Counted from the first letter of the stretch, positions 46,413-58,924 are shown. The stretch is DNA of 64,000 nt from an uncultured Ectothiorhodospiraceae bacterium (GCA_913061005.1 CAJXSH010000004.1:1-64000), one strand, 5' to 3'. Made by a program: numbers and translations. Notes: generated by a model from the sequence alone, not told the origin.

Positions 46413-46983
46413 TCTGCTGGACTGGCGCGACCGGCAGCGACGCCGGCGGCGGCGGATCGCCGGCAGCTGTCTGCTCGGCGCCGCCGCATTGGCCGTTGCC
46501 GTGATCGGCATCATCGCAGGCCAGGTGGCGCAGACCCTGGATGGCCATCGCCGCGCCGTGGCCGAGCTGGAGCAATCAATCGACGGGCTTGCCGGCAAAC
46601 TCGCCAGGGTCGAAGCGCTCGAGCAGGATATTGAGACGCTGCGCCGGCGGCTCGACCATAAAACCGCCATCCGGCGGGATCGCCGGGCCATCCAGGCGGG
46701 CCTGGCGGCGGCCGTGCAGAGTCGCCCTCAAAAGGCCCGGCTACGCCGTATTGTCATCACGCCCGGGGAGCTCAGCGTCGAGGGCCTCACCCGACAGCCC
46801 ACCGATGCGGCAAAGATGGCCCGGCGCCTTGAACGCCAGCACCCGCTGCAGCAGGCCGATGTCGTGCAGATCACGCCCAACCCTGACGCCGGCGGCGGAG
46901 AACTCGGCTTCCGGCTGCGCGCCGAGATCCTCACCCGAGCGCCTGAAAACGCCGCATCCAGCGGATCCGGGGACGGGCCATGA
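46396..46983 (+). CDS. pilN: PilN-like inner-membrane pilus assembly protein
   Basis: A 195-residue protein beginning MPIGVNLLDWR, the conserved PilN peptide that binds PilM. An arginine-rich stretch (RDRQRRRRRR) precedes one membrane helix (residues about 23-45), then a coiled coil (about 50-95) and a small ferredoxin-like domain. It overlaps pilM by 17 bases and the next gene by ATGA. Topology and place make the assignment secure despite low sequence conservation. Confidence 0.88.
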   Translation: MPIGVNLLDWRDRQRRRRRRIAGSCLLGAAALAVAVIGIIAGQVAQTLDGHRRAVAELEQSIDGLAGKLARVEALEQDIETLRRRLDHKTAIRRDRRAIQAGLAAAVQSRPQKARLRRIVITPGELSVEGLTRQPTDAAKMARRLERQHPLQQADVVQITPNPDAGGGELGFRLRAEILTRAPENAASSGSGDGP

Positions 46984-47882
46984 GGTGGCCGGTCGTCGAG
47001 CGGCGGTTGTCCCGGTCCATCGCCGTGGCGGTGGTGCTGGGCACATTGCTCGGCGCGCTGCCGGGGTGGTGGATCGGTGTCGCCCCGCTCAAAGAGGCGG
47101 TTGTCGACGCCCGCGAGACCCGAACCCGGCTGGCGGCCAGGCTCGAGGCAGGACAGGATGAGGTCAAGCGCCTTGCAGCGCTTCGCCGGCAACGCCAGGC
47201 GCTGGCCCGGCGCGTCGACGGCTTTGGCTTCGAGCTGCCGGAAAGCCCCGCGGTCACCCCGCTCATCGAACAAATATCCGCCCAGCTCGCGCCCACCGGG
47301 GTCGAGATCAATGCCCTGCACCCTACCCCCACCGGTGCCGACCAACCCGTCGACCGGGCCGTGCATATCGCCATCACCGGCGACTGGCCAACGCTTGTCA
47401 AAAGCCTCGAGCAATGGCTGCATTCACCGCTTGCCACCTCGCCGGGGCGGCTGATGATCCGGGCCGACCAGACCGGCGCGGACGCCCCGCCGGGCCGGCC
47501 GCCGATCACCCTTGAACTGCGGCTTCTTGCCCATTCCCTCGCCCATCCGTTGACTGCGCCGAGGGGCGCGGCCATTGGCAAGGCCCCGCTGCCTGAGCTG
47601 GAGCCGCTTGCCGACCCCTTCGCTCTGGCCCATCGCCCGGCCACCGACCGGTCAATGCCGGTCTTTCTGGGCTCGATCCGCGGCAGCCGGCAACAGTGGG
47701 CGTTTTTCCGCGACCGCAGCGGCCGCATCCACCGGCTCCAGCCCGGTCACCGGCTGCCGGGGGCGGGTGGGGTGCTGGAGGCCATACGCCCGGATGCCGC
47801 TGTCGTTCGCCAACGCGACAACGCCGGCAAACCCCGCCGCGTCCGCCTACCCATCCTCGATCGCCATTCAAAAGGAGGCTGA
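46980..47882 (+). CDS. PilO-PilP fusion protein of the pilus/DNA-uptake platform
   Basis: A 300-residue protein. Residues 1-170 resemble PilO: an N-terminal helix (about 12-35), a coiled coil with LEAGQDEVKRLAALRRQRQALARR and a ferredoxin-like domain (LIEQISAQLAPTGVEINALHP). From about residue 195 the chain changes to a PilP-like part: LPELEPLADPFALA, MPVFLGSIRGSRQQWAFFRDRSGRIHRLQPGHRLPG and a beta-rich end. Separate pilO and pilP are usual; here one frame carries both without a stop. The PilP half lacks its own lipoprotein signal, as expected if anchored by the PilO helix. Confidence 0.75.
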   Translation: MRWPVVERRLSRSIAVAVVLGTLLGALPGWWIGVAPLKEAVVDARETRTRLAARLEAGQDEVKRLAALRRQRQALARRVDGFGFELPESPAVTPLIEQISAQLAPTGVEINALHPTPTGADQPVDRAVHIAITGDWPTLVKSLEQWLHSPLATSPGRLMIRADQTGADAPPGRPPITLELRLLAHSLAHPLTAPRGAAIGKAPLPELEPLADPFALAHRPATDRSMPVFLGSIRGSRQQWAFFRDRSGRIHRLQPGHRLPGAGGVLEAIRPDAAVVRQRDNAGKPRRVRLPILDRHSKGG

Positions 47883-47884
47883 CC

Positions 47885-49003
47885 ATGCGCGTGTTCACCG
47901 CTTCAAGGCGCTGTCTGCTGGTAATGGCTATCACGATTTGTGCCGTATCGATGCGGGCGACGGCCGATGAATCGCTGCGTGTGGATGTCCGCGACATGCC
48001 GGTGGACACCCTGGTCGAGCAAATCGAAGCCATCGAAAGCGGCGCTGACCAGCCACCGACCCAGCCGGCCGGCGATGCACCCGCCGATGCCCGGACCCGC
48101 TTTCTGGCCGTTAAATATGCCCGTGCCGAAGCACTCGCCGAGCTCATCGAGGCCGAATCGGTGCGCGTCGACACCCGCACCAACACGTTGATCCTGCACG
48201 CCACCCCGGCGCAGATCGCCGCGGCCCGTTCGCTTGTCGAGCGACTCGACGTCCCGGTCCGCCAGGTCCTCATCGAGGCGCGGATCGTGATCGCCTCGGA
48301 GGGGTTCAGCGACGAGATCGGCGTCGAGTTTGGCTGGCGCCGCGAGACGCGGGCCGGCGAGACGGTGATCTCCGGCGGCGGGCGGCTGGACGACGAGGGA
48401 CTGATGGTGGATCTGCCGGCGGGCGACGCCGCCGGGTCGGCGGGGTTGGCCATCGGCAAGGTGGGCAGCTATCTGCTGCAACTCGAGCTCTCCGCCATGG
48501 AGAGCGAAAACCGCGGCGAGATCATCTCAAGCCCGCGGGTGGTCACCGCCAGTCATCAACAGGCCGAGATCAAACAAGGGGTTCAGATCCCCTTCGAGCA
48601 GGCCACTGCCAGCGGCGCCACCAGCATCGCCTTTCGCGAGGCGGTGCTGGGGCTGGTGGTCACCCCCCGGATCACCCCGGATGACCAGATCCAGCTCGAA
48701 CTGGCGGTCAACCAGGACAGCCGCGGCGAGGACACCCCCGAGGGGCCGGCGATCAATACCCAATCGGTCCGGACCAATGTGCTGGTCGCCGATGGCGAGA
48801 CAGTCGTGCTGGGCGGTGTATTCGAGAAAACCCAGCGCGAGGGCCGCGAACGCGTGCCACTGCTCGCCGACCTGCCGGTGGTCGGTGGGCTTTTCGAGCG
48901 CCGCACCCGGGTCAACGACCGCAGCGAGCTGCTGGTCTTTGTCACCCCGCGCATACTCGAGGGCACGGCCGGGGGGGCGAACGCGTTAGAATCGGGGTCA
49001 TGA
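47885..49003 (+). CDS. pilQ: Short PilQ/HofQ/ComE-type secretin
   Basis: A 372-residue outer-membrane secretin, about half of a Pseudomonas PilQ and close to E. coli HofQ. A signal peptide (residues 1-27) is followed by a small N-domain, a NolW-like repeat (FLAVKYARAEALAELIEAESVRVD, then TLILHATPAQIAAARSLVERLDVP), and the secretin core VLIEARIVIASEGFSDEIGVEFGW to LPVVGGLFERRTRVNDRSELLVFVTPRIL. AMIN peptidoglycan-binding domains are absent. AAAAGGAGG precedes the ATG at 47885. Its size suggests DNA uptake rather than thick pilus export. It overlaps aroK by four bases. Confidence 0.9.
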   Translation: MRVFTASRRCLLVMAITICAVSMRATADESLRVDVRDMPVDTLVEQIEAIESGADQPPTQPAGDAPADARTRFLAVKYARAEALAELIEAESVRVDTRTNTLILHATPAQIAAARSLVERLDVPVRQVLIEARIVIASEGFSDEIGVEFGWRRETRAGETVISGGGRLDDEGLMVDLPAGDAAGSAGLAIGKVGSYLLQLELSAMESENRGEIISSPRVVTASHQQAEIKQGVQIPFEQATASGATSIAFREAVLGLVVTPRITPDDQIQLELAVNQDSRGEDTPEGPAINTQSVRTNVLVADGETVVLGGVFEKTQREGRERVPLLADLPVVGGLFERRTRVNDRSELLVFVTPRILEGTAGGANALESGS

Positions 49004-49530
49004 CACATATCGATCGCGTCTTCATCATCGGGCCCATGGGGGCGGGCAAGACCACCATCGGCCGCCGGCTGGCGCGGCGCCTGGGGCTGGGTTTCATGGA
49101 TCTGGACGAGGCGCTGGAAGCGCGTACCGGTGTCGATATCCCGCGGATTTTCGACATCGAGGGCGAGGCCGGATTCCGCCGGCGCGAGGCCATGCTGCTC
49201 GACGAGCTCACCCGCTGTCCGGCGACGGTGCTCGCCACCGGCGGCGGCGCGGTCCTTGATCCGGCCAACCGCGAACGCCTGGCGGCCCGCGGGGTGGTGG
49301 TCTATCTGCAAACCAGCGTCGCCGCCCAGCTTCGACGCACCCGGGGCAGCAGCCGCCCCCTCATCCAGGGCGAGGACCCCGAGACCCGCCTGACAGAGCT
49401 CATGGCCACCCGTGGGCCCATCTACGAATCCCTTGCCGATGTCATCGTCGGCACGGAAGATGGCAACCCCGAGCGGGTCGCCGAGCGACTCGCCGATCGA
49501 CTGCAGCAGCCGGGGCCGGTGCATGCCTGA
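49000..49530 (+). CDS. aroK: Shikimate kinase
   Basis: Phosphorylates shikimate in the aromatic pathway. The 176 residues have the P-loop IGPMGAGKTTIGRRLA, the shikimate-binding DLDEALEARTG and EGEAGFRRREAMLL, and the ATGGGAVLD segment. Starting ATG at 49000 overlaps pilQ by ATGA, and its end overlaps aroB by eight bases. aroE, encoding the preceding pathway step, lies elsewhere in the window at 60468. Confidence 0.96.
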   Translation: MTHIDRVFIIGPMGAGKTTIGRRLARRLGLGFMDLDEALEARTGVDIPRIFDIEGEAGFRRREAMLLDELTRCPATVLATGGGAVLDPANRERLAARGVVVYLQTSVAAQLRRTRGSSRPLIQGEDPETRLTELMATRGPIYESLADVIVGTEDGNPERVAERLADRLQQPGPVHA

Positions 49531-50617
49531 GCCACGACAAACACTCACCGTCGAGCTGGGCGAGCGCAGCTACCCCATCCACATCGGCCGCGGACTGCTC
49601 GCCGACTACGCGCTTTTGGATAACGCCACCGCGGCCGAATCGGTCATGGTGGTCAGCAACGAGGCGGTCGCCCCGCTCTACCTTGATACGCTCAAAGCCG
49701 GACTGGCGGGTCGCCAGGTGATCGCCACGGTTCTGCCCGATGGCGAACAGGAAAAACGGCTCGAGTCCATGCTGCCGGTCTTTGACGAGATGCTGGTCAA
49801 CGGGCTGGGCCGGGACAGCGCCGTCATCGCCCTGGGTGGCGGCGTCATCGGCGATCTCGCCGGCTTTGTGGCCGCCACCTACCAACGCGGCGTGGCGTTC
49901 GTGCAAATCCCCACCACCCTGTTGGCCATGGTCGACTCCTCGGTGGGCGGCAAAACCGGGGTCAATCATCCGCGGGGCAAGAACATGATCGGCGCCTTCC
50001 ATCAGCCCCGGGCGGTGGTGGCCGATCTGTCGGTGCTCGACACCCTCCCCGATCGCGAGATGCGCGCGGGCATGGCCGAGGTCATCAAATATGCCTTGCT
50101 GGGGGATGCCGCGTTTCTTGGCTGGCTCGAGACCCACCTGGACGAGGCCCTGGCCCGCGAGCCGGGCGTGCTGGCGGAGCTTGTCGCCCGCTGCTGTCGC
50201 AACAAAGCGGCCATTGTCAGCGCCGACGAACGCGAATCCGGCCAGCGCGCCCTGCTCAACCTGGGGCATACCTTCGGCCATGCCATCGAGGCGGCCCGCG
50301 GCTATGGCGACTGGCTGCATGGCGAGGCCATCGCCGCCGGCATGTGCATGGCCACCGGCATGTCCCGTCGGCTGGGCTGGATCAGCCCCGCCGATGAGGC
50401 GCGCGCCACCGCGCTGATCGAGCGCGCCGGCCTGCCCACCGCGCCGCCAGCGGATCTATCGGCAGAACAGTTCCGCGAGTTCATGGCAAGGGATAAGAAA
50501 AACCGCCACGGACAACTGACCCTGGTGCTGTTAAAGGCGCTGGGCGAGGCGGTTGTCACCACCGACTATGACGACCAGGCCCTCGAGGCGACCCTCACGG
50601 AGTCGGCCCATGACTGA
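49523..50617 (+). CDS. aroB: 3-dehydroquinate synthase
   Basis: Cyclises DAHP to dehydroquinate, NAD- and metal-dependent. The 364 residues include LPDGEQEKRLESM, the nucleotide motif ALGGGVIGDLAGFVAATYQRGVAFVQIPTTLLAMVDSSVGGKTGVNH (in parts), and metal ligands near EVIKYALL and LGHTFGHAIE. Start ATG at 49523 is chosen because it matches the family start and overlaps aroK. It overlaps dgt by eight bases. Confidence 0.96.
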   Translation: MPEPRQTLTVELGERSYPIHIGRGLLADYALLDNATAAESVMVVSNEAVAPLYLDTLKAGLAGRQVIATVLPDGEQEKRLESMLPVFDEMLVNGLGRDSAVIALGGGVIGDLAGFVAATYQRGVAFVQIPTTLLAMVDSSVGGKTGVNHPRGKNMIGAFHQPRAVVADLSVLDTLPDREMRAGMAEVIKYALLGDAAFLGWLETHLDEALAREPGVLAELVARCCRNKAAIVSADERESGQRALLNLGHTFGHAIEAARGYGDWLHGEAIAAGMCMATGMSRRLGWISPADEARATALIERAGLPTAPPADLSAEQFREFMARDKKNRHGQLTLVLLKALGEAVVTTDYDDQALEATLTESAHD

Positions 50618-51782
50618 GATGGGCCCGGACCCCCAGGGGCTGGCGGCCTATGCCTCACGGCCGTCGACCAGCCAGGGGCGACGTCATCCCGAACAAAGAC
50701 CGGATCTGCGCAACGCCTTCCAGCGCGACCGCGACCGGGTCATCCACAGCACCGCCTTTCGACGGCTCGAGTACAAAACCCAGGTATTCGTCAATCACGA
50801 GGGGGATCTGTTTCGCACTCGGCTGACCCACAGCCTCGAGGTGGCCCAGATCGCACGCACCATCGCCCGGGCCATGGGGCTCAATGAAGACCTCACCGAG
50901 GCCATCGCCCTGGCCCACGACCTGGGGCATACGCCCTTCGGGCATGCCGGGCAGGAGGCGCTGGATGCCTGCATGGCCCCGTACGGTGGCTTCGAGCACA
51001 ACCTGCAGTCGCTGCGGGTGGTGGATTTGCTCGAGACCCGCTATCCGGACTTCGATGGCCTCAACCTGACCTTCGAGGCCCGTGAGGGGCTGGTCAAACG
51101 CTGCCCCCTGGATCAGGCCGAATCCCTGGGCGCCATTGGCCGGCGTTTTATCGATGGCACCCAGCCCTCGCTGGAAGCGCAGCTGACCAATATCGCCGAT
51201 GAGATCGCCTACAACAGCCACGATGTGGATGATGGGCTGCGTGCCGGTCTGCTGGATCTCGACCAGCTCTGCCAGGTCGAGTGGGTGGCGGCGATCCGTC
51301 AAAGCGTCAACGCCGCCCACCCGGGGCTTGGCGGTCGGCGGCTGATCTATCGCATCGTCCGCGAGTTGATCGCCCAGCAGGTCGAGGATCTGCTCGCCGA
51401 AAGCCGCCGACGCATCGCGGCCGCCGATGTTGACGGCCCGGATGCGGTTCGCCGGCTCGAGAAGCCGCTCATTGGCTTTGGCGCCGAGATGCACGCCCAA
51501 CACCGTGCGCTCAAGGACTTCCTCTACGACAACCTCTACCGCCACTACCGCGTCCACCGCATGACCACCAAGGCCACCCGGGTCATCCATACGCTTTTTG
51601 AGCTGTTCATGGCCGACACAAGGCTGTTGCCGCCCGAGAACCGCCAGATGGCCCTCGCCCGCGCCGAGCGCCGCGGCGAACGGGGCCAGGCCCGGGCGGT
51701 GGCCGATTATATTGCGGGGATGACCGACCGCTATGCCCTTGACGAGCACGAGCGGCTGACCAGTCCCAAACGGCTCACCTGA
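50610..51782 (+). CDS. dgt: dGTPase-like HD phosphohydrolase
   Basis: Deoxyguanosinetriphosphate triphosphohydrolase-like protein of 390 residues. HD-domain motifs are intact: [35 protein letters not shown], and [16 protein letters not shown], with [19 protein letters not shown] later. It hydrolyses dNTPs to nucleosides and tripolyphosphate; substrate range in short Dgt-like proteins is wider than dGTP. In E. coli and Pseudomonas a damX-like gene follows aroB; dgt takes that position here. Confidence 0.92.
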   Translation: MTEMGPDPQGLAAYASRPSTSQGRRHPEQRPDLRNAFQRDRDRVIHSTAFRRLEYKTQVFVNHEGDLFRTRLTHSLEVAQIARTIARAMGLNEDLTEAIALAHDLGHTPFGHAGQEALDACMAPYGGFEHNLQSLRVVDLLETRYPDFDGLNLTFEAREGLVKRCPLDQAESLGAIGRRFIDGTQPSLEAQLTNIADEIAYNSHDVDDGLRAGLLDLDQLCQVEWVAAIRQSVNAAHPGLGGRRLIYRIVRELIAQQVEDLLAESRRRIAAADVDGPDAVRRLEKPLIGFGAEMHAQHRALKDFLYDNLYRHYRVHRMTTKATRVIHTLFELFMADTRLLPPENRQMALARAERRGERGQARAVADYIAGMTDRYALDEHERLTSPKRLT

Positions 51783-51806
51783 AAGGCGCCACCCGGTCCG
51801 ACGAAG

Positions 51807-51835
51807 TTGCCGGATCAGGTCGCTCAAGCTATATT
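51807..51835 (+). promoter_or_regulatory. Candidate sigma-70 promoter of gltBD-hemE
   Basis: TTGCCG at 51807-51812 and TATATT at 51830-51835 are exactly 17 bases apart, matching the consensus at four and five of six positions. Transcription from about 51842 leaves a leader of about 135 bases before gltB. Within it a short hairpin (TCCCCT, C, AGGGGA) lies near 51912-51924. I see no known riboswitch. Confidence 0.55.
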
Positions 51836-51976
51836 GGACGACCATTTGCCCATGAAACGGGAGCGATCCACGGATCGACCCCGGGATCCCCGCAGCCGAT
51901 CGAACCGCCTGTCCCCTCAGGGGATGGCGGCCCGACGCCGCGGCCCGCTCCCCGCAGCAAAAGAGAGGCAGTTCGC

Positions 51977-54900
51977 GTGAGCCAGCTACCGTTCACCCGC
52001 CCGACGCTCTACCGCCCGGAATTCGAGCGCGACAACTGCGGCTTTGGCCTGATTGCGCACATGGATGGCCAACCCAGCCACTGGCTGCTCGACACGGCCA
52101 TCTCGGCGCTGGCCAGGCTCACCCATCGCGGCGCCGTGGCCGCCGATGGCAAAAGCGGTGACGGCTGTGGGCTGTTGATCAAACCGCCGCTGGCGTTTTT
52201 GCGCAAAGCAGCCGAAGCCGAGGGTCTGACCCTTGCCAGCGATTTTGCCGCCGGCTGTGTCTTCCTCTCCCACGACCCGGCCACCGCTGCGACGGCGCGG
52301 GCAACCCTCGAAGAGGCGCTGGCGCACTACCAGGTCCCGGCCGCCGGGTGGCGCGACGTCCCCGTGGATCGCTCCGCCTGCGGCGAGCAGGCACTGGCCA
52401 CGCTGCCGGCGATCAACCAGGTCTTCGTCAACCGACCCGAGGCAATGGAAGAGCCGGAGTTCGAGCGTCGGCTTTTCATGGCCCGGCGGCGGGCCGAGAA
52501 GGCCCTCGACGGCAGCGACGAGGCATTCTATGTGCCAAGCCTCTCGGCGCGGGTGCTCTCGTACAAGGGGCTGGTCATGCCGGAGAACCTGGCGGCCTTC
52601 TATCTGGATCTGCAGGACCCGGCCCTGGAGACCTCGCTGGCGGTATTCCACCAGCGTTTCTCCACCAACACCCTGCCGCAGTGGCGGCTCGCCCAGCCGT
52701 TCCGCTATCTCGCCCACAACGGCGAGATCAACACCATCCAGGGCAACCGCAACTGGGCGCTGGCCCGGGCCTGTCGCTTCGAGACACCGCTACTGCCCGA
52801 CATCGATGCGATCCAGCCGCTGGTCAACCTCACCGGCTCGGACTCCTCCAGCCTGGACAACATGCTCGATGTGCTGATCACCGGTGGCATGGACATCTTC
52901 CGCGCCCTGCGACTGCTCATTCCGCCGGCCTGGCAGAACGTCGAGACCATGGACCCGGATCTGCGTGCCTTCTACGAGTTCCACTCGCAGCACATCGAGC
53001 CCTGGGACGGGCCGGCGGGCATCGTGCTCACCGACGGCCGGCACGCCGCCTGCGCACTCGACCGCAACGGCCTGCGCCCGGCGCGCTGGGTGATCACCCG
53101 GGATCGGCATATCACCCTGGCCTCCGAGGTGGGGGTCTGGGATTACCAGCCCGAGGACGTGGTCGAGAAAGGCCGCCTGCGCCCGGGCGAGATGCTCGCC
53201 GCCGATACCGAAACCGGCGAGCTGCTGCTGCCCGAGACCATCGACGAGCGGCTCAAGAACCGCGCCCCCTACAAGCGCTGGCTGGCCCAGCACTCGCGGG
53301 ATGTGCCCTCGGCGCTCGAGGCCGGCAGTCAGCGCGAGCCGGTGGACCCGGACCAGCTCGACGTCTACCAGAAACAGTTTGGCGTGACCTTCGAAGAACG
53401 GGACATCGTCACCCGCACCCTGGCCCAGGGCGGCCAGGAGGCGGTGGGCTCGATGGGCGATGACACCCCCATGCCGGTGCTCTCGCGCCAGGTGCGCTCG
53501 GTATTCGATTATTTTCGACAGCAGTTCGCGCAGGTGACCAACCCGGCCATCGATCCGCTGCGCGAGCAGATCGTCATGTCGCTGGAGACCGTCTTCGGCC
53601 CCGAGAAAAACCTCTTCGAAGAGGTCGAGGACCATGCCCGGCGACTGGTGCTGGACTCGCCGATCCTCTCGGATGGCAAGTTCCAGGGACTGCTCGGCGA
53701 GCATGAACCGGACAACGCGGTCCATCGCATCGACTTGAGCTATGCCAGTGATGGCGATCTGAGAGCCGCCATCGAGGGCATCCGCGATGAAGCCGAAAAG
53801 GCGGTGCGCGCCGGGGCGACACTGCTGGTGCTCAGCGATCGCCATCTGGCCAGGGATCGCATCCCCGTGCATGCCCTGCTGGCCACCGGCGCGGTCCACC
53901 ATCACCTGGTCCGCACCGGGCTGCGCTGCGATGCCAACCTGGTGGTCGAGACCGCGACCGCGCGGAACAGCCACGAGTGCGCCGTGCTGATCGGCTACGG
54001 CGCGACGGCCATCTACCCCTATCTCGCCTATGACATCGTCCAGGATCAGCTGCGCACCGGCGAGATCAAGGGCGCAGAGATCGGTGATCTGCTGCGCAAC
54101 TACCGCAAGGGCCTGAACAAGGGGCTGTACAAGATCCTCTCGAAGATGGGGATTTCCACCATCACCAGTTATCGCGGCGCCCAGCTCTACGAAATCGTCG
54201 GCTTTGCCGATGAGGTGGTGGACCTTTGCTTCAGCGGCACCACCTCGCGTATTCAGGGGGCGGGGTTCGAGGATCTCGAATCCGATCAGCGTGATCTGCA
54301 CGAAGCCGCCTGGCGGCGCAGCCAGCCGATCACCCAGGGCGGCCTGCTCAAGTACGTCCATGGCGGCGAGTACCATGCCTACAACCCGGATGTTGTCGCC
54401 TCGCTGCAGGAAGCCGCCTACACCGGCGACTACGAGCGTTACAAAGCCTATGCCGAGACGGTGAACACCCGACCGGTGGCCGCCCTGAGGGACCTGCTGC
54501 AGGTCCGCGAGACCGAGGCCATCCCGCTCGACGAGGTCGAGCCGCTCACCGCCATCCTCCAGCGCTTTGACTCGGCGGGCATGAGCCTGGGCGCGCTCTC
54601 ACCCGAGGCCCATGAGGCGCTGGCGATTGCCATGAACCGCCTGGGCGGGCGGTCCAATTCGGGCGAAGGGGGCGAGGATGCCCACCGCTTTGGCAACGAG
54701 CGCATGTCCAAGATCAAGCAGGTGGCCTCCGGCCGCTTTGGCGTCACACCGCATTACCTGCGCAACGCCGAGGTGCTGCAGATCAAGGTGGCCCAGGGCG
54801 CCAAGCCCGGCGAGGGCGGCCAGCTGCCCGGCCACAAAGTCAACGAGATGATCGCCCGGCTGCGCTATTCCAAGCCCGGCGTGGCGTTGATCTCGCCGCC

Positions 54901-56440
54901 GCCCCATCACGATATCTACTCCATCGAGGACCTCGCCCAGCTCATCTACGACCTCAAGCAGGTCAACCCCGATGCGCTGGTGTCGGTCAAGCTGGTGGCC
55001 GAGCCCGGCGTCGGCACCGTGGCCGCCGGTGTGGCCAAGGCCTATGCCGATCTGATCACCATCGCCGGTTACGACGGCGGCACCGGTGCCAGCCCGCTGA
55101 CCTCGGTCAAATACGCCGGCACCCCCTGGGAGCTGGGGCTGACCGAGACCCATCAGACGCTGCGGGCCAACGACCTGCGCGACAAGATCCGCCTGCAGAC
55201 CGATGGCGGGCTGAAGACCGGCCTGGATGTCATCAAGGCGGCCATCCTGGGGGCGGAGAGCTTTGGCTTTGGCACCGCGCCGATGGTGGCGATGGGCTGC
55301 AAGTACCTGCGGGTCTGCCATCTCAACAACTGCCCCACCGGGGTGGCGACGCAGGAAAAGGTCCTGCGCACCAAGCATTTTGTCGGCACCCCCGAGCGGG
55401 TCGCCAACTACTTTACCTTTGTGGCGATGGAAACCCGCGAGTGGCTGGCGCGATTGGGCGTACGCTCGCTCGAGGAGCTCATCGGGCGGCTCGACCTGCT
55501 CGAGCAGCGTGAGCCCGAGACGCCCCGCCAGGCCAAGCTGGATCTCTCGCCGATCCTCTCCGATGGCGGGCTCGACGCGTCGCTGCCCCGTCACTGCATG
55601 ACACCGAGCAATGTGCCGTTTGACCGCGGCGAGCTCGCCGAGCGCATGGTCGGTGACGCCCGCAGCGCCATCGAATCCGCCAGCGGCGGCGAGTTCCACT
55701 ACACCGTGCGCAACGATGACCGATCCATCGGCGCCCGGCTTTCCGGCGAAATCGCCGCACGCCACGGCAACCTGGGCATGAGCGGCAACCCGATCCGGCT
55801 CAACCTCACCGGTAGCGCCGGTCAGAGTTTTGGTGTCTGGAACGCCGGCGGCCTGGAAATGTGCCTGGACGGGGATGCCAACGACTATGTCGGCAAGGGC
55901 ATGGCCGGCGGCAAACTCATTGTCCGTCCGCCGCGGGGCAGCCGCTTCAACAGCCAGGACACCACCATCATCGGCAATACCTGCCTCTACGGCGCCACCG
56001 GCGGCAAGCTCTTTGCCGCCGGCCTGGCCGGTGAGCGCTTTGCAGTGCGCAACTCCGGCGCCCATGCGGTGGTCGAGGGCGTCGGGGACCATGGTTGCGA
56101 ATACATGACCGACGGCGTGGTCTGCGTGCTCGGCCCCACGGGGCTCAATTTCGGCGCCGGCATGACCGGCGGCATCGGCTTCGTGCTGGATCTGGAGAAT
56201 CGATTCGTCGATCGCTACAACCACGAGCTCATCGATATCCGTCGCATCCAGACCGAGCCCATGACCGCCCATCGGGAGTTCCTGCGCGACACCATCACCG
56301 AGTTTGTCGACGAGACCGGTTCGGCCTGGGGTCAGGAGATCCTGGACAATTTCCGCGATTACGTCGGCTGCTTCTGGCTGGTCAAGCCGCGGGCCGCCGA
56401 TATCAATGACGTTCTCAACACGCTGCGGCAGGCAGCCTGA
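51977..56440 (+). CDS. gltB: Glutamate synthase (NADPH) large subunit
   Basis: Makes two glutamates from glutamine and 2-oxoglutarate. The 1487 residues are full length. The class II amidotransferase nucleophile is Cys21 after RDN, so a short propeptide must be removed. A long middle domain leads to the synthase barrel, with [40 protein letters not shown] and the 3Fe-4S motif [13 protein letters not shown], and the C-terminal beta-helix domain rich in Gly. GTG start with AGAGAGG upstream. Six bases before gltD. Glutamate is also a major osmolyte in halophiles. Confidence 0.97.
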   Translation: MSQLPFTRPTLYRPEFERDNCGFGLIAHMDGQPSHWLLDTAISALARLTHRGAVAADGKSGDGCGLLIKPPLAFLRKAAEAEGLTLASDFAAGCVFLSHDPATAATARATLEEALAHYQVPAAGWRDVPVDRSACGEQALATLPAINQVFVNRPEAMEEPEFERRLFMARRRAEKALDGSDEAFYVPSLSARVLSYKGLVMPENLAAFYLDLQDPALETSLAVFHQRFSTNTLPQWRLAQPFRYLAHNGEINTIQGNRNWALARACRFETPLLPDIDAIQPLVNLTGSDSSSLDNMLDVLITGGMDIFRALRLLIPPAWQNVETMDPDLRAFYEFHSQHIEPWDGPAGIVLTDGRHAACALDRNGLRPARWVITRDRHITLASEVGVWDYQPEDVVEKGRLRPGEMLAADTETGELLLPETIDERLKNRAPYKRWLAQHSRDVPSALEAGSQREPVDPDQLDVYQKQFGVTFEERDIVTRTLAQGGQEAVGSMGDDTPMPVLSRQVRSVFDYFRQQFAQVTNPAIDPLREQIVMSLETVFGPEKNLFEEVEDHARRLVLDSPILSDGKFQGLLGEHEPDNAVHRIDLSYASDGDLRAAIEGIRDEAEKAVRAGATLLVLSDRHLARDRIPVHALLATGAVHHHLVRTGLRCDANLVVETATARNSHECAVLIGYGATAIYPYLAYDIVQDQLRTGEIKGAEIGDLLRNYRKGLNKGLYKILSKMGISTITSYRGAQLYEIVGFADEVVDLCFSGTTSRIQGAGFEDLESDQRDLHEAAWRRSQPITQGGLLKYVHGGEYHAYNPDVVASLQEAAYTGDYERYKAYAETVNTRPVAALRDLLQVRETEAIPLDEVEPLTAILQRFDSAGMSLGALSPEAHEALAIAMNRLGGRSNSGEGGEDAHRFGNERMSKIKQVASGRFGVTPHYLRNAEVLQIKVAQGAKPGEGGQLPGHKVNEMIARLRYSKPGVALISPPPHHDIYSIEDLAQLIYDLKQVNPDALVSVKLVAEPGVGTVAAGVAKAYADLITIAGYDGGTGASPLTSVKYAGTPWELGLTETHQTLRANDLRDKIRLQTDGGLKTGLDVIKAAILGAESFGFGTAPMVAMGCKYLRVCHLNNCPTGVATQEKVLRTKHFVGTPERVANYFTFVAMETREWLARLGVRSLEELIGRLDLLEQREPETPRQAKLDLSPILSDGGLDASLPRHCMTPSNVPFDRGELAERMVGDARSAIESASGGEFHYTVRNDDRSIGARLSGEIAARHGNLGMSGNPIRLNLTGSAGQSFGVWNAGGLEMCLDGDANDYVGKGMAGGKLIVRPPRGSRFNSQDTTIIGNTCLYGATGGKLFAAGLAGERFAVRNSGAHAVVEGVGDHGCEYMTDGVVCVLGPTGLNFGAGMTGGIGFVLDLENRFVDRYNHELIDIRRIQTEPMTAHREFLRDTITEFVDETGSAWGQEILDNFRDYVGCFWLVKPRAADINDVLNTLRQAA

Positions 56441-57853
<1,413 letters not shown>

Positions 57854-57859
57854 TCGGCC

Positions 57860-58924
57860 ATGGCCGGATTGCAGAATGACCGCTTGCTGCGGGCGCTGCT
57901 GCGCGAACCGGTGGACCGGACCCCGGTCTGGATCATGCGCCAGGCCGGCCGCTATCTGCCCGAGTACCGCGAAATCCGCGCCCGGGCCGGCAGCTTCATG
58001 GATCTGTGCCGCAATCCGGATCTGGCCTGCGAGGTCACCATGCAGCCCCTGCGGCGCTTCGATCTGGACGCGGCGATTCTGTTCTCGGATATCCTCACCG
58101 TGCCCGACGCCATGGGCCTGGGCCTTTACTTCGAAGCCGGCGAGGGACCGCGTTTCGCGCACCCCCTGCGCGACGCCGCGGCAATCAACGCCCTGCCGAT
58201 CCCGGATGTCGCCGACGAGCTTCGCTATGTCACCGACGCGGTCACCCGCATCCGCCAGGCGCTGGCCGGCTCGGTCCCGTTGATCGGTTTTGCCGGCAGC
58301 CCCTGGACACTGGCCACCTACATGGTCGAGGGCGGCAGCAGCAAGGATTTCCGTCATATCAAGGCCCTCGCCTACGATCAGCCGACGCTGCTCGAGACCC
58401 TGCTCGATAAAACCGCCCGATCCGTCACCGATTACCTCAACGCCCAGGTCGAAGCCGGTGCCCAGGCCCTGATGATCTTCGACACCTGGGGCGGCGCCCT
58501 CGCCCACGACGCCTATCAGCGGTTTTCGCTGGCCTTCGCCCGTCAGGTGATCGATGGACTGGTCCGCGAGCGCGATGGCCGCCGCATCCCGGTGGTTTTC
58601 TTTACCAAAGGCGGCGCTGTGTGGCTTGAATCCATCGCCGACTGCGGCGCCGACGCCCTGGGGGTGGACTGGACGATCTCGCTGACCGAGGCACGACGCC
58701 GGGTCGGCGATCGGGTGGCGCTGCAGGGCAACCTCGACCCCTGCACCCTCTACGCCCAACCCGATGTCATCCGCGGCGAAGTCCAGCGCGTCCTCGCCGA
58801 ATATGGCCCGGGCAGCGGACATGTGTTCAACCTCGGGCATGGCGTCCACCCGCAGATCCCGCCGGAGCATGTCGCCGCCATGGTCGAGGCCGTCCACGAA
58901 CTCAGCCCGGACTGGCATGCCTGA
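57860..58924 (+). CDS. hemE: Uroporphyrinogen decarboxylase
   Basis: Converts uroporphyrinogen III to coproporphyrinogen III in heme synthesis. The 354 residues contain the two signatures [16 protein letters not shown] and [17 protein letters not shown], plus FFTKGG and [13 protein letters not shown] at the end. It follows gltD, an order shared with Pseudomonas. The stop overlaps the Nudix gene by eight bases. Confidence 0.97.
   Translation: MAGLQNDRLLRALLREPVDRTPVWIMRQAGRYLPEYREIRARAGSFMDLCRNPDLACEVTMQPLRRFDLDAAILFSDILTVPDAMGLGLYFEAGEGPRFAHPLRDAAAINALPIPDVADELRYVTDAVTRIRQALAGSVPLIGFAGSPWTLATYMVEGGSSKDFRHIKALAYDQPTLLETLLDKTARSVTDYLNAQVEAGAQALMIFDTWGGALAHDAYQRFSLAFARQVIDGLVRERDGRRIPVVFFTKGGAVWLESIADCGADALGVDWTISLTEARRRVGDRVALQGNLDPCTLYAQPDVIRGEVQRVLAEYGPGSGHVFNLGHGVHPQIPPEHVAAMVEAVHELSPDWHA

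Noticed and set aside
51842-51976. Riboswitch or attenuator in the 135-base gltB leader
   Set aside because: Only one short six-pair hairpin is visible; no leader peptide with repeated codons and no known aptamer pattern.
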